In this document: positions 1 through 6,170 of the stretch, in pieces
Layout of the letters: each line of letters starts with the position of its first letter
Numbering within the stretch: position 1 is the stretch's first letter
From: an uncultured Collinsella sp.
GTDB taxonomy: Bacteria > Actinomycetota > Coriobacteriia > Coriobacteriales > Coriobacteriaceae
Assembly: GCA_958438955.1 (NCBI GenBank)
Contig: CAUBTS010000033.1
Coordinates: 1 to 19,063, forward strand
Reading direction: 5' to 3'
DNA length: 19,063 bases
Made by a program: the position numbers and the translations under genes
Notes under the pieces: model-generated
The model's input: only the letters and a program-made list of their open reading frames with translations
Told to the model about the DNA's origin: nothing
Database searches by the model: none

Positions 1-19
1 CCCCTCCGCTGTGTGGTGT

Positions 20-76
20 AAATACGGATTTTGGGGGGCGGTGGGCCGCCAAACAAGACGTTAAATCCCCGCAACT
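20..76. repeat. Degenerate 57-nt palindromic element, left copy
   Basis: This stretch is the same length as an element at 2805-2861 and shares its two ends: the first 11 bases (AAATACGGATT) and the last 8 (CCGCAACT). The middle also shares a GGCCGYCAAACA block with a one-base offset. It contains a small hairpin, GGCGG at 37-41 and CCGCC at 46-50, and GGATTT (26-31) can pair with AAATCC (63-68). The outer arms are degenerate here. Read from the yqeC side it begins AGTTGCGG 16 nt beyond the yqeC stop codon. It may be a REP-like 3'-end element or a small nonautonomous repeat. Confidence 0.55.
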
Positions 77-92
77 GAGGAGATGGGGCCGG

Positions 93-827
93 CTACTTGA
101 GGCTGCTGGCGACGACGGGGCGGTCGAGAGCTGCCTCGAAGCGGTCGGCCATCGTGGGGTCGCTGAGCGTGCCGACTTGGTTGAGCATGATGCGTGCGGT
201 GCTGAGTCCCAGCGCCTGCATCTCGGCATTGAGCACCTGGGCGACGCGCTCGGGTGTGGCGATGTCGGTGGGCTCGCAGCCGCAACGCTCGCAAAAGAGC
301 TCGGGGCGGTGGACGGCTTCGTTGATGGGCTTGCCGAGTCCTGAGGCGCCGACGATCCAGACGATGTTGGCCGTGCCAGAGGGAATCACCGGCTCCCAGG
401 CGGCGTGGGCCTTGAGCGGGAGCCGCTTGCTGCCGTCCGCCTCGGCCAGGACGTAGTCAAAGCGTTGCGCCAGCTGGTCGAGCGGCTCGGCAGGGGAGGA
501 GAGTTTGCCCGTCTCCGGGTCCAAAACACCCGCCTGGCAGATACTTCCGCGGCTCATGCCCGCGCATGCCTCGCAGGTGCAACCGGGGACATGCGAGGCG
601 CCCGGCTTCCAAGGCGCGGCGTCCAGGCGACGGCTCGACCCGTCCCACGGCACGCCGGCGACGGGGAACATATGCGTGGTGGTGCAGAGGAGCGCGCGGC
701 CGCCAGCGCGCATAAGCTCAAGACCCAGCGTCTTTAGCAAGGTCGACTTGCCGCCGCTGCCGATAATCGCGGTAATGCCCGGCTCGATCCTGAGCGCCGA
801 GGCAAGATTGCCGCTAACCGTTTCCAT
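93..827 (-). CDS. yqeC: YqeC-type selenium-dependent hydroxylase accessory protein
   Basis: This 244-residue protein matches the YqeC family, which accompanies selenium-dependent molybdenum hydroxylases and is thought to help make or insert their labile selenium cofactor; the exact reaction is not settled. A Walker A-like P-loop, GSGGKST, lies at residues 23-29, followed by a TTTHM motif near 49-53 and the family-like EADGSKRLPLK stretch at 129-139. Two cysteine clusters stand out: C83, C85, C88 and C97, then C179, C182 and C184; they could bind metal or selenium, which is inference. The ATG is preceded only by a weak ribosome site (GGCGGTG). The gene is divergent from yqeB, its usual partner. 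The P-loop shows nucleotide binding, while the family assignment rests on motif and neighbourhood. Confidence 0.85.
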   Translation of the reverse strand: METVSGNLASALRIEPGITAIIGSGGKSTLLKTLGLELMRAGGRALLCTTTHMFPVAGVPWDGSSRRLDAAPWKPGASHVPGCTCEACAGMSRGSICQAGVLDPETGKLSSPAEPLDQLAQRFDYVLAEADGSKRLPLKAHAAWEPVIPSGTANIVWIVGASGLGKPINEAVHRPELFCERCGCEPTDIATPERVAQVLNAEMQALGLSTARIMLNQVGTLSDPTMADRFEAALDRPVVASSLK

Positions 828-840
828 CTGTTCACCGCCG

Positions 841-888
841 TATAATACTGTGATAATAAATAATCATCAGAGTAGCGGTCGAACCGCT
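841..888. promoter_or_regulatory. Divergent yqeC/yqeB control region with inverted repeat
   Basis: The 102-bp gap between the two divergent genes is much more AT-rich than its surroundings. TATAAT occurs on the plus strand at 841-846 but has no good -35 partner. On the minus strand TATTAT (847-842) lies 17 bp from CTGATG (870-865), a fair promoter for yqeC that would give a very short leader. A perfect inverted repeat AGCGGT-CGA-ACCGCT covers 874-888, and CAGAG/CTCTG at 868-872 and 893-897 extend it asymmetrically. It could be an operator or a hairpin in the yqeB leader. Promoter assignments are tentative. Confidence 0.4.
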
Positions 889-929
889 TTTGCTCTGCTC
901 AAACCGTAGCACAGGGAGGTGCCCCGGGA

Positions 930-1724
930 ATGCTCGTTTATGTTCGCGGCGCCGGCGATATCGCCACGGGCGTCGCCGCTCGCTTGGTGCGCGCCGGCGT
1001 GTCGGTCGTTATGGCCGATATCGCGGTTCCCACGTGCATCCGCCGCACAATCAGTTTTTGCGAGGCTATTCGCTTGGGCGAGGTCGAGGTCGAGGGCATT
1101 CGCGCTCGCTTGGCACAGACGTCGGCCGAGGCGCTTGAGATTACCGAGGCGGGGGATGTCGCCGTGGTGGTGGACCCCCAGGCCAAGATGCTCGATGAGC
1201 TTAAACCCGCGGCTGTGGTCGACGCGATTTTGGCCAAGCGCAACCTGGGCACCACGCGCGACATGGCGCCTACCGTCATCGCCGTGGGGCCGGGCTTTAC
1301 CGCGCCGGTCGATTGCGACGCCGTGGTCGAGACCATGCGCGGGCATTTCCTGGGCCGTGTCATTACCCAGGGTTCGCCCCAATCCAACACGGGCGTGCCG
1401 GGCATTATCGCTGGCTATGGCAGAGAGCGCGTTATCCACAGCCCCGCCGCCGGCGTGTTTCGGTCCGACCGCGCGATCGGCGACATCGTGAGCGCCGGAG
1501 ACGTGATTGGCTACGCGGGCGATTCGCCCATGTGCACGCAGATCGATGGCTGTCTGCGCGGGCTTTTGGCGAACGGCGTGCAGGTGACTGAGGGCTTTAA
1601 ATGCGCCGATGTCGATCCGCGCGGCGATGCCAGCTATATCAACTACATTTCGGACAAGGCGACGTCGGTCGGCGGCGGCGTGCTCGAGGCACTCGCTATG
1701 CTCACCGATATCTTTAGAGGATAG
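930..1724 (+). CDS. yqeB: YqeB (EF2563-type) selenium-dependent molybdenum hydroxylase system protein
   Basis: The 264-residue product belongs to the YqeB/EF2563 family, found almost only beside genes for selenium-dependent molybdenum hydroxylases such as xanthine or purine hydroxylases. Its precise role in cofactor maturation is unproven. The N-terminus has a Rossmann-like glycine motif, RGAGDIATG (6-14). Family-like segments include GTTRDMAPTVIAVGPGF (107-123) and QSNTGVPG (151-158). The ATG follows a clear ribosome site, GGGAGGT at 914-920, so the start is secure. xdhC begins 9 nt after the stop, which indicates one transcript. The protein is predicted cytoplasmic, with no signal peptide or membrane segment. 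Length and motifs show no sign of damage. Confidence 0.87.
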   Translation: MLVYVRGAGDIATGVAARLVRAGVSVVMADIAVPTCIRRTISFCEAIRLGEVEVEGIRARLAQTSAEALEITEAGDVAVVVDPQAKMLDELKPAAVVDAILAKRNLGTTRDMAPTVIAVGPGFTAPVDCDAVVETMRGHFLGRVITQGSPQSNTGVPGIIAGYGRERVIHSPAAGVFRSDRAIGDIVSAGDVIGYAGDSPMCTQIDGCLRGLLANGVQVTEGFKCADVDPRGDASYINYISDKATSVGGGVLEALAMLTDIFRG

Positions 1725-1733
1725 AAGGCGGCA

Positions 1734-2777
1734 ATGGAAAAGCTCGATGTTGTGAATGCGGCGCTTGTCGCCCTGCGTGCTGGCGAGACGTGCGAGCTCG
1801 TGGTCGTGGCCGGCACGGCGGGGTCGTCGCCGCGCGGCGTGGGCGCCTGGATGGCCGTCTTTGCCGACGGTAGCCAGGCGGGCACCATCGGCGGCGGCAA
1901 GATCGAGCTTTTTGCGCTGGACGAGGCGCGAGAGCTGCTGGCCGCGGGGCAATCGCGTCTGGTCCGCTACACCATGGGCGGCGAGAACTCCGATACCGGT
2001 ATGATCTGCGGCGGAGCCATCTGCCTGTGCTATCTGCATCTGGATGCGATCCAGGCACCGTTGTTCCAGGAAATTGCCGACGTCTTGACGTATCGACGTA
2101 TCGGCGACTTCGTCATCGACTTTGAACCGTTTGTCATTCAGGCCCTGGAGGGCGATGTGGTCGAGTACCATGGCGAGGCATCGCGCCATACCATTGCCGG
2201 CTGCCCCGAGCTTTCGCTGGTGGAGGAGGGGAGTAAGGTCACCTACACCAACGCCGCCTCCGAGATTCCTCCCGCGCACATCGAGACGCTCTGCCCCGAG
2301 GGCCTGACCTACATCTTTGGCTGCGGACACGTGGGTGCCGCGACGGCGCGCGTGCTCACGGCGGCGGGCTTTGCCGTCGTGGCCTGCGACGATCGCCCCG
2401 GCACGTTGACCCCCGAATGGGTGCCCGGTGTCTACGACCGTCGCCTGGTCGACTACAAGAGCCTGAGCAAGCAGTGCCCCATCGGCCCGCGCGACCTGGT
2501 GGTCGTCGCCACGGCGGGTCACAAGTCCGATATCGACGTGGTGATTCAGGCCATGCGCGCCAAGCCTGCCTACCTGGGCTGTCTGGGTTCGCGCCGCAAG
2601 ACGGCCTTTGTGCGCGCCCGCCTGGAGCAGGAGGGCTTTACGCAGGACCAGATCGATGAGCTGCACCTGCCGATTGGCGTTGCCATCGAGGCCGAGGACC
2701 CCGAGGAGATCGCCATCTCCATAGCCGCCGAGATGATCCACCTGCGCCGCACCAAGCTCGTTCCCCGTAAACGCTAA
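1734..2777 (+). CDS. XdhC/CoxI-family molybdenum hydroxylase maturation factor
   Basis: The product has 347 residues and two parts typical of XdhC. The N-terminal part carries GTAGSSPRGVGAWM (27-40), TIGGGKIE (51-58) and an ICGG segment (91-94). The C-terminal Rossmann domain carries YIFGCGHVGAATA (193-205), DDRP (219-222), GSRRK (275-279) and HLPIG (311-315). XdhC proteins bind molybdenum cofactor, promote its sulfuration and deliver it to xanthine dehydrogenase-type enzymes. Next to yqeB and yqeC, this copy probably serves a selenium-dependent hydroxylase; that is inference from context. The usual start ATG is kept although no strong ribosome site precedes it. The protein is probably cytoplasmic. 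A palindromic element begins in the 30 nt after the stop. Confidence 0.87.
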   Translation: MEKLDVVNAALVALRAGETCELVVVAGTAGSSPRGVGAWMAVFADGSQAGTIGGGKIELFALDEARELLAAGQSRLVRYTMGGENSDTGMICGGAICLCYLHLDAIQAPLFQEIADVLTYRRIGDFVIDFEPFVIQALEGDVVEYHGEASRHTIAGCPELSLVEEGSKVTYTNAASEIPPAHIETLCPEGLTYIFGCGHVGAATARVLTAAGFAVVACDDRPGTLTPEWVPGVYDRRLVDYKSLSKQCPIGPRDLVVVATAGHKSDIDVVIQAMRAKPAYLGCLGSRRKTAFVRARLEQEGFTQDQIDELHLPIGVAIEAEDPEEIAISIAAEMIHLRRTKLVPRKR

Positions 2778-2794
2778 TCTCATCCCCATCAATA

Positions 2795-2861
2795 AGTTGC
2801 GGTGAAATACGGATTGTTTAAGCCTGTTAGGCCGTCAAACAGTCCCTATTTCACCGCAACT
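2795..2861. repeat. Long palindromic element, right copy
   Basis: Perfect 15-bp arms at 2795-2809 (AGTTGCGGTGAAATA) and 2847-2861 (TATTTCACCGCAACT) enclose a second stem, GGATTGTTT (2811-2819) against AAACAGTCC (2837-2845), with one G-T pair. A small GCC/GGC stem sits at the tip. The whole unit folds as one long hairpin in RNA or as a cruciform in DNA. It starts 17 nt after the xdhC stop. No T-tract follows on the plus strand, so it is not a standard intrinsic terminator. Positions 2805-2861 match the left copy at 20-76 in length and at both ends. Confidence 0.75.
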
Positions 2862-2922
2862 GCTTGTTGGGACCCATTTGTGCGGGGGAGTTGTGGAGTT
2901 GTGCAGGCAGACGAGGTTTTTC

Positions 2923-2951
2923 TGGAAATACGCTCCCGATGCGCGTATAGT
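2923..2951 (+). promoter_or_regulatory. Candidate promoter of the rplE-led operon
   Basis: TGGAAA (2923-2928, 4 of 6 consensus positions) is separated by 17 bp from TATAGT (2946-2951, 5 of 6). Transcription would begin near 2958 and give a leader of about 130 nt before rplE. The 311-nt gap 2778-3088 holds only the palindromic repeat, this promoter and the structured leader; I see no gene in it. A promoter here fits the absence of upstream ribosomal genes, although read-through from xdhC cannot be excluded. Confidence 0.5.
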
Positions 2952-2968
2952 ACCGATTGTTTTGTCGG

Positions 2969-3028
2969 CTCCTGCTGCGTCGAGTCCAAACCGCAAAATG
3001 CCATGAGCGGTGCGGATGCAGCCAGGAG
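2969..3028 (+). promoter_or_regulatory. Structured 5' leader upstream of rplE, possible autoregulatory RNA
   Basis: Nested complementary segments make one extended hairpin. CTCCT-GCTGC (2969-2978) pairs with GCAGC-C-AGGAG (3018-3028) with one bulged C. TCC (2985-2987) pairs with GGA (3014-3016). ACCGC (2990-2994) pairs with GCGGT (3007-3011) across a 12-nt loop. The rplE ribosome site (AAGGAG at 3077) lies about 50 nt downstream and is not sequestered by this fold. In other bacteria ribosomal operon leaders often bind one of the encoded proteins; which protein might bind here is unknown. Confidence 0.5.
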
Positions 3029-3088
3029 GCACGAGGACAACCCATCGTGGCCACGCCCCGTGCTTAAAACCCCAAGAAGGAGTGAACA

Positions 3089-3646
3089 ATGGCAGAAGAG
3101 AAGTATGTGCCGCGTCTGAAGACCAAGTACAACAACGAGGTCAAGCAGCAGCTTCAGGACAAGTTCCAGTACGAGAACGTCATGATGATCCCCAAGTTTG
3201 AGAAGATCGTCGTGAACATGGGTGTCGGCGAGGCCGCTACCGATTCCAAGGCCATCGACGGTGCCGTGCGCGACCTGCGCGCCATCACCGGCCAGCAGCC
3301 GATGATCACCCGTGCCCGCAAGTCCATCGCTACCTTCCGCCTGCGCGCTGGTATGCCGATCGGCTGCAAGGTTACCCTGCGTGGCGACCGTATGTGGGAG
3401 TTCTTCGATCGTCTGACCTCCGTCGCGATCCCCCGTATCCGCGACTTCCGCGGCATCTCCGCCAAGAGCTTCGACGGCCGTGGTAACTTCTCCATGGGCG
3501 TCACCGAGCAGCTCATCTTCCCCGAGATCGACTTCGACTCCGTCGATCACCAGCGTGGTATGGACATCACCTTCGTGACCACCGCCAACACCGATGAGGA
3601 GGCCAAGGCCCTTCTGGACGCCTTCGGTTTCCCGTTCAAGAAATAG
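3089..3646 (+). CDS. rplE: 50S ribosomal protein L5
   Basis: L5 binds 5S rRNA and helix 84 of 23S rRNA in the central protuberance and touches S13 in the bridge to the small subunit. The 185-residue product is close to the usual 179-187. It shows the N-terminal PKFEKIVVNMGVGEA (residues 35-49), the TRARKSIATFRLR segment and the conserved GRGNFSMGV motif. AAGGAG at 3077-3082 supports this ATG. It is the first ribosomal gene of the run; rplX and rplN, which normally stand just before it, are absent. A strong hairpin follows the stop. Confidence 0.97.
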   Translation: MAEEKYVPRLKTKYNNEVKQQLQDKFQYENVMMIPKFEKIVVNMGVGEAATDSKAIDGAVRDLRAITGQQPMITRARKSIATFRLRAGMPIGCKVTLRGDRMWEFFDRLTSVAIPRIRDFRGISAKSFDGRGNFSMGVTEQLIFPEIDFDSVDHQRGMDITFVTTANTDEEAKALLDAFGFPFKK

Positions 3647-3661
3647 GTTCACCTGCCCTAT

Positions 3662-3691
3662 AAGCGCCGTTTCCACAAGGGGACGGCGCTT
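3662..3691 (+). other. Intercistronic 13-bp hairpin between rplE and rpsZ
   Basis: AAGCGCCGTTTCC at 3662-3674 pairs with GGGGACGGCGCTT at 3679-3691 through 13 consecutive pairs, two of them G-T, leaving an ACAA tetraloop. No T-run follows, so it should not terminate transcription. It may mark an RNA processing site, stabilise the 3' end of rplE mRNA, or act in translation control. The rpsZ ribosome site lies about 20 nt downstream. Confidence 0.65.
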
Positions 3692-3725
3692 GGGGCGAAC
3701 AATACTCTATGTGAGGAGGATATAA

Positions 3726-3911
3726 GTGGCTAAGACATCGATGATCGTCAAGTGCAATCGCAAGCAGAAGTTCTCTACTCGTGAGTACACGCGCTGCCAG
3801 CGCTGCGGCCGTCCGCACTCTGTGTACCGCAAGTTCGGCCTGTGCCGTGTCTGCTTCCGCGAGCTTGCACTCAAGGGCGAGCTTCCCGGCGTTAAGAAGG
3901 CCAGCTGGTAA
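3726..3911 (+). CDS. rpsZ: 30S ribosomal protein S14 type Z
   Basis: This is the short, zinc-binding form of S14, which sits in the head of the 30S subunit near the A site. The 61 residues match the usual length of the Zn form. The zinc ribbon is intact: C24, C27, C40 and C43. The start is GTG, preceded by GAGGAGG (3713-3719). No zinc-free paralogue occurs in the window. The gene is in its normal place between L5 and S8, but long gaps flank it (79 and 119 nt). Confidence 0.96.
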   Translation: MAKTSMIVKCNRKQKFSTREYTRCQRCGRPHSVYRKFGLCRVCFRELALKGELPGVKKASW

Positions 3912-3966
3912 GTCACTACCAGCGTTTCAAGCATCAGTTTGGAACAGGGAAAACGCGCTAAATAGG

Positions 3967-3989
3967 CTTTGCCGTTAAGGGCGGCGAAG
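3967..3989 (+). other. Small hairpin in the rpsZ-rpsH spacer
   Basis: CTTTGCCG (3967-3974) pairs with CGGCGAAG (3982-3989), eight pairs with one G-T and a 7-nt loop. It lies within a 119-nt spacer, about 28 nt before the rpsH ribosome site GAAGGAG (4017-4023). No T-tract follows. In E. coli S8 represses this operon by binding a leader site, but I do not see the S8-site sequence clearly here. Function is unknown. Confidence 0.4.
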
Positions 3990-4030
3990 AACCAAGAGCA
4001 CGTGTTCATCAAGAACGAAGGAGAATCTGT

Positions 4031-4429
4031 ATGAACCTTACAGACCCGATCGCAGATATGCTTACGCGCATCCGTAACGCTAACTCTGTGAACAAGGCCA
4101 CGGTCTCCATGCCGAGCAGCAAGAAGCTCGTCGAGATCGCTCGTGTTCTGCACGAGGAGGGCTACATCGAGGGCTACGATGTCGAGGACACCGTTCCCCA
4201 GAAGACTCTGCACATCACGCTTAAGTATGGTCCCAAGAAGGCTAAGGTCATCAACGGCATCCGCCGCATTTCCAAGCCGGGCCTGCGTAAGTACACTGGC
4301 GTTGCCGACATGCCCCGCGTCCGCGGTGGCCTTGGTACCGCCATTATTTCCACCAGCCATGGCGTCATGACCGACCGCGATGCTCGCAAGCACAACGTCG
4401 GCGGCGAGATCATCGCTTACGTCTGGTAA
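4031..4429 (+). CDS. rpsH: 30S ribosomal protein S8
   Basis: S8 is a primary binder of 16S rRNA helix 21 and a key protein of early 30S assembly; in E. coli it also represses the spc operon by binding its mRNA. The 132-residue product has the N-terminal DPIADMLTRIRNA motif (5-17), the central KYGPKKAKVINGIRRISKPG region and the C-terminal STSHGVMTDRDARKHNVGGE signature. GAAGGAG at 4017-4023 supports the ATG. The product shows no insertions or losses. rplF follows after 33 nt. Confidence 0.97.
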   Translation: MNLTDPIADMLTRIRNANSVNKATVSMPSSKKLVEIARVLHEEGYIEGYDVEDTVPQKTLHITLKYGPKKAKVINGIRRISKPGLRKYTGVADMPRVRGGLGTAIISTSHGVMTDRDARKHNVGGEIIAYVW

Positions 4430-4462
4430 TTCGCTCGGTAGGTAGAAGGAAAGGAGATCACC

Positions 4463-4999
4463 GTGTCTCGTATCGGTAATAAGCCTGTCCAGATTCCCGC
4501 CGGAGTCGAAGTGGCAGTCAACGGCAACAACGTTGTCGTCAAGGGCCCCAAGGGCCAGCTCGAGCTCGATGTCTTTGAGAAGCTCGCTATCAACGTCGAG
4601 GACAACGTCCTCACCGTTTCCCGTCCCGACGACGAGCGTGAGACCCGTGCCCGCCACGGCCTCACCCGTGCCCTCATCCACAACATGGTTGTTGGCGTTT
4701 CCGAGGGCTTCGAGAAGAAGCTCGAGCTCGCCGGCGTCGGTTACCGCGTGCAGCAGAAGGGCAAGAACCTCGAGTTCTCCCTGGGCTTCTCGCACCCCGT
4801 GATCGTCGAGGCTCCCGAGGGCATCACCTTCGAGGTTCCCGACAACACCCACGTGAACGTCAAGGGTATCAACAAGCAGCAGGTCGGTCAGATCGCCGCT
4901 GAGATCCGCGGCCATCGTCCTCCCGAGCCTTACAAGGGCAAGGGTATCCACTACGTTGGCGAGCACATCCGCCGCAAGCTGGGTAAGGCCGCCAAGTAG
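4463..4999 (+). CDS. rplF: 50S ribosomal protein L6
   Basis: L6 binds 23S rRNA near the sarcin-ricin loop and factor-binding centre. The protein has 178 residues, the usual size, with two repeated alpha/beta domains. The start SRIGNKPVQIPAGVEV and the C-terminal RPPEPYKGKGIHY motif are diagnostic. The start codon is GTG, with AAGGAGAT at 4450-4457 at good spacing. A perfect 8-bp hairpin stands in the 75-nt spacer to rplR. Confidence 0.97.
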   Translation: MSRIGNKPVQIPAGVEVAVNGNNVVVKGPKGQLELDVFEKLAINVEDNVLTVSRPDDERETRARHGLTRALIHNMVVGVSEGFEKKLELAGVGYRVQQKGKNLEFSLGFSHPVIVEAPEGITFEVPDNTHVNVKGINKQQVGQIAAEIRGHRPPEPYKGKGIHYVGEHIRRKLGKAAK

Positions 5000-5024
5000 T
5001 CGTAACCGACTCACTCGCATAAGA

Positions 5025-5046
5025 CCAGCACCCCGTCAGGTGCTGG
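5025..5046 (+). other. Perfect hairpin between rplF and rplR
   Basis: CCAGCACC (5025-5032) and GGTGCTGG (5039-5046) form a perfect 8-bp stem with a 6-nt loop. A short T-run (CCTTTTT) begins about ten bases later, too far away for a classical terminator, and the operon clearly continues. It could cause partial termination, pausing or RNA processing. Confidence 0.5.
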
Positions 5047-5074
5047 CAAGATCAACCTTTTTAGGAGTTTACGT

Positions 5075-5443
5075 ATGAACAAGCATAAGGCGAAGCTGGA
5101 AGGCCTCAAGCGTCGTCAGCGTCGTGTTCGCGGCAAGGTCTCGGGTACTTCCGAGCGTCCGCGTCTTCGCGTGACCCGTACTAACGCCAACATCTATGCC
5201 CAGATCATCGACGACAGCAAGGGCTCCAGCCTGACGCTCGTCTCTGCCTCGACCCTCGAGGCCGAGTTCAAGGGCACCCACACCTCGAACAAGGAGGCTG
5301 CGGAGAAGGTCGGTCAGCTCGTTGGCAAGCGCGCCATCGAGGCCGGCATCACCAAGGTCGCCTTCGATCGCGGTGGCCGTATCTACCATGGCCGCGTCAA
5401 GGCCCTCGCCGACGGTGCTCGTGCCGCCGGTCTCGAGTTCTAG
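5075..5443 (+). CDS. rplR: 50S ribosomal protein L18
   Basis: L18 binds 5S rRNA together with L5 and anchors it to the large subunit. The 122-residue product is of normal length. It starts with a basic N-terminus (RRQRRVRGKVSGT) and has the RPRLRVTRTNANIYAQIIDD and FDRGGRIYHGRVKALADGAR segments typical of the family. TTAGGAG at 5061-5067 sets the ATG. rpsE follows after 14 nt, so translation is probably coupled. Confidence 0.97.
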   Translation: MNKHKAKLEGLKRRQRRVRGKVSGTSERPRLRVTRTNANIYAQIIDDSKGSSLTLVSASTLEAEFKGTHTSNKEAAEKVGQLVGKRAIEAGITKVAFDRGGRIYHGRVKALADGARAAGLEF

Positions 5444-5457
5444 GAGGTATGTAGCAC

Positions 5458-5982
5458 ATGGCTCGTAATCAGAAGCAGCAGCGCGAGGCCTCCGAGTTCG
5501 AGGAGCGCGTCGTTTACATCAACCGCGTGTCGAAGACCGTCAAGGGTGGTCGTCGCATGAGCCTCGTCGCTCTCGTCGTCGTTGGCGACGGCAAGGGCAA
5601 CGTCGGCGTTGGCATGGGCAAGTCCGCTGAGGTGCCCATGGCCATCTCCAAGGCGTCTCTCGATGCCAAGAAGAACATGTTCCACGTGCCGGTGACCGAT
5701 CAGGGCACCATTCCGCACGAGGTTCTCGGTCACTTTGGTGCCGGCCGCATCATCATCAAGCCCGCTGTCGAGGGTACCGGCGTTATCGCCGGCGGCGCTG
5801 TGCGTCCCCTCTTCGAGCTTGCTGGCATCAAGAACGTCCTGTCCAAGTCCCTCGGTACCGACAACGGCCTCAACATCATCAAGGCTGCCGTCGAGGGCCT
5901 CAAGGAGCTCTCCAGCCCTGAGGACGTCGCGGCTCGCCGTGGCCTGACGGTCTCCGAGATGTTCGTCGGTAAGGAGAACTAA
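5458..5982 (+). CDS. rpsE: 30S ribosomal protein S5
   Basis: S5 lies at the mRNA entry side of the 30S subunit and helps decoding accuracy and assembly. The 174 residues include the double-stranded-RNA-binding-like N-terminal domain (FEERVVYINRVSKTVKGGRR, residues 15-34) and a C-terminal domain with GAGRIIIKPAVEGTGVIAGG. TAGGAGGT at 5442-5449, overlapping the rplR stop, is a strong ribosome site. Only 2 nt separate its stop from rpmD, a sign of translational coupling. Confidence 0.97.
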   Translation: MARNQKQQREASEFEERVVYINRVSKTVKGGRRMSLVALVVVGDGKGNVGVGMGKSAEVPMAISKASLDAKKNMFHVPVTDQGTIPHEVLGHFGAGRIIIKPAVEGTGVIAGGAVRPLFELAGIKNVLSKSLGTDNGLNIIKAAVEGLKELSSPEDVAARRGLTVSEMFVGKEN

Positions 5983-5984
5983 GC

Positions 5985-6167
5985 ATGGCTGACACCATCA
6001 AGATCAAGCAGGTCCGCAGCACCAACGGTTGCAAGCAGGACCAGGTCCGTACTGTCCGTGCCCTCGGTCTCCACAGGATCCGCGAGGTTCGCGAGATTGC
6101 TGACAACGAGTCCGTCCGCGGCATGATCTTCAAGGTCAAGCACCTTGTCGAGATTGTAGAGGAGTAG
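5985..6167 (+). CDS. rpmD: 50S ribosomal protein L30
   Basis: L30 is a small surface protein of the large subunit. The 60 residues match the bacterial family, with the IKQVRSTNGCKQDQ start and the LGLHRIREVREIADN core. The ribosome site, TAAGGAG, lies in the last codons of rpsE. Only 3 nt separate it from rplO. The product is complete with nothing unusual. Confidence 0.95.
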   Translation: MADTIKIKQVRSTNGCKQDQVRTVRALGLHRIREVREIADNESVRGMIFKVKHLVEIVEE

Positions 6168-6170
6168 CAA

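Noticed and set aside
867..2792. 641-codon minus-strand open frame opposite yqeB and xdhC
   Set aside because: It is the shadow of two well-supported genes, has no recognisable domain and an Ala/Gly/His-rich composition typical of antisense frames in GC-rich DNA.
3727..3730. Alternative ATG-based start for rpsZ
   Set aside because: Only the GTG at 3726 gives the canonical MAKTSM N-terminus and correct distance to GAGGAGG.
3707..5020. 437-codon minus-strand frame opposite rpsZ, rpsH and rplF
   Set aside because: Antisense shadow of three ribosomal genes with repetitive Leu/Asp/Gly composition and no homology.
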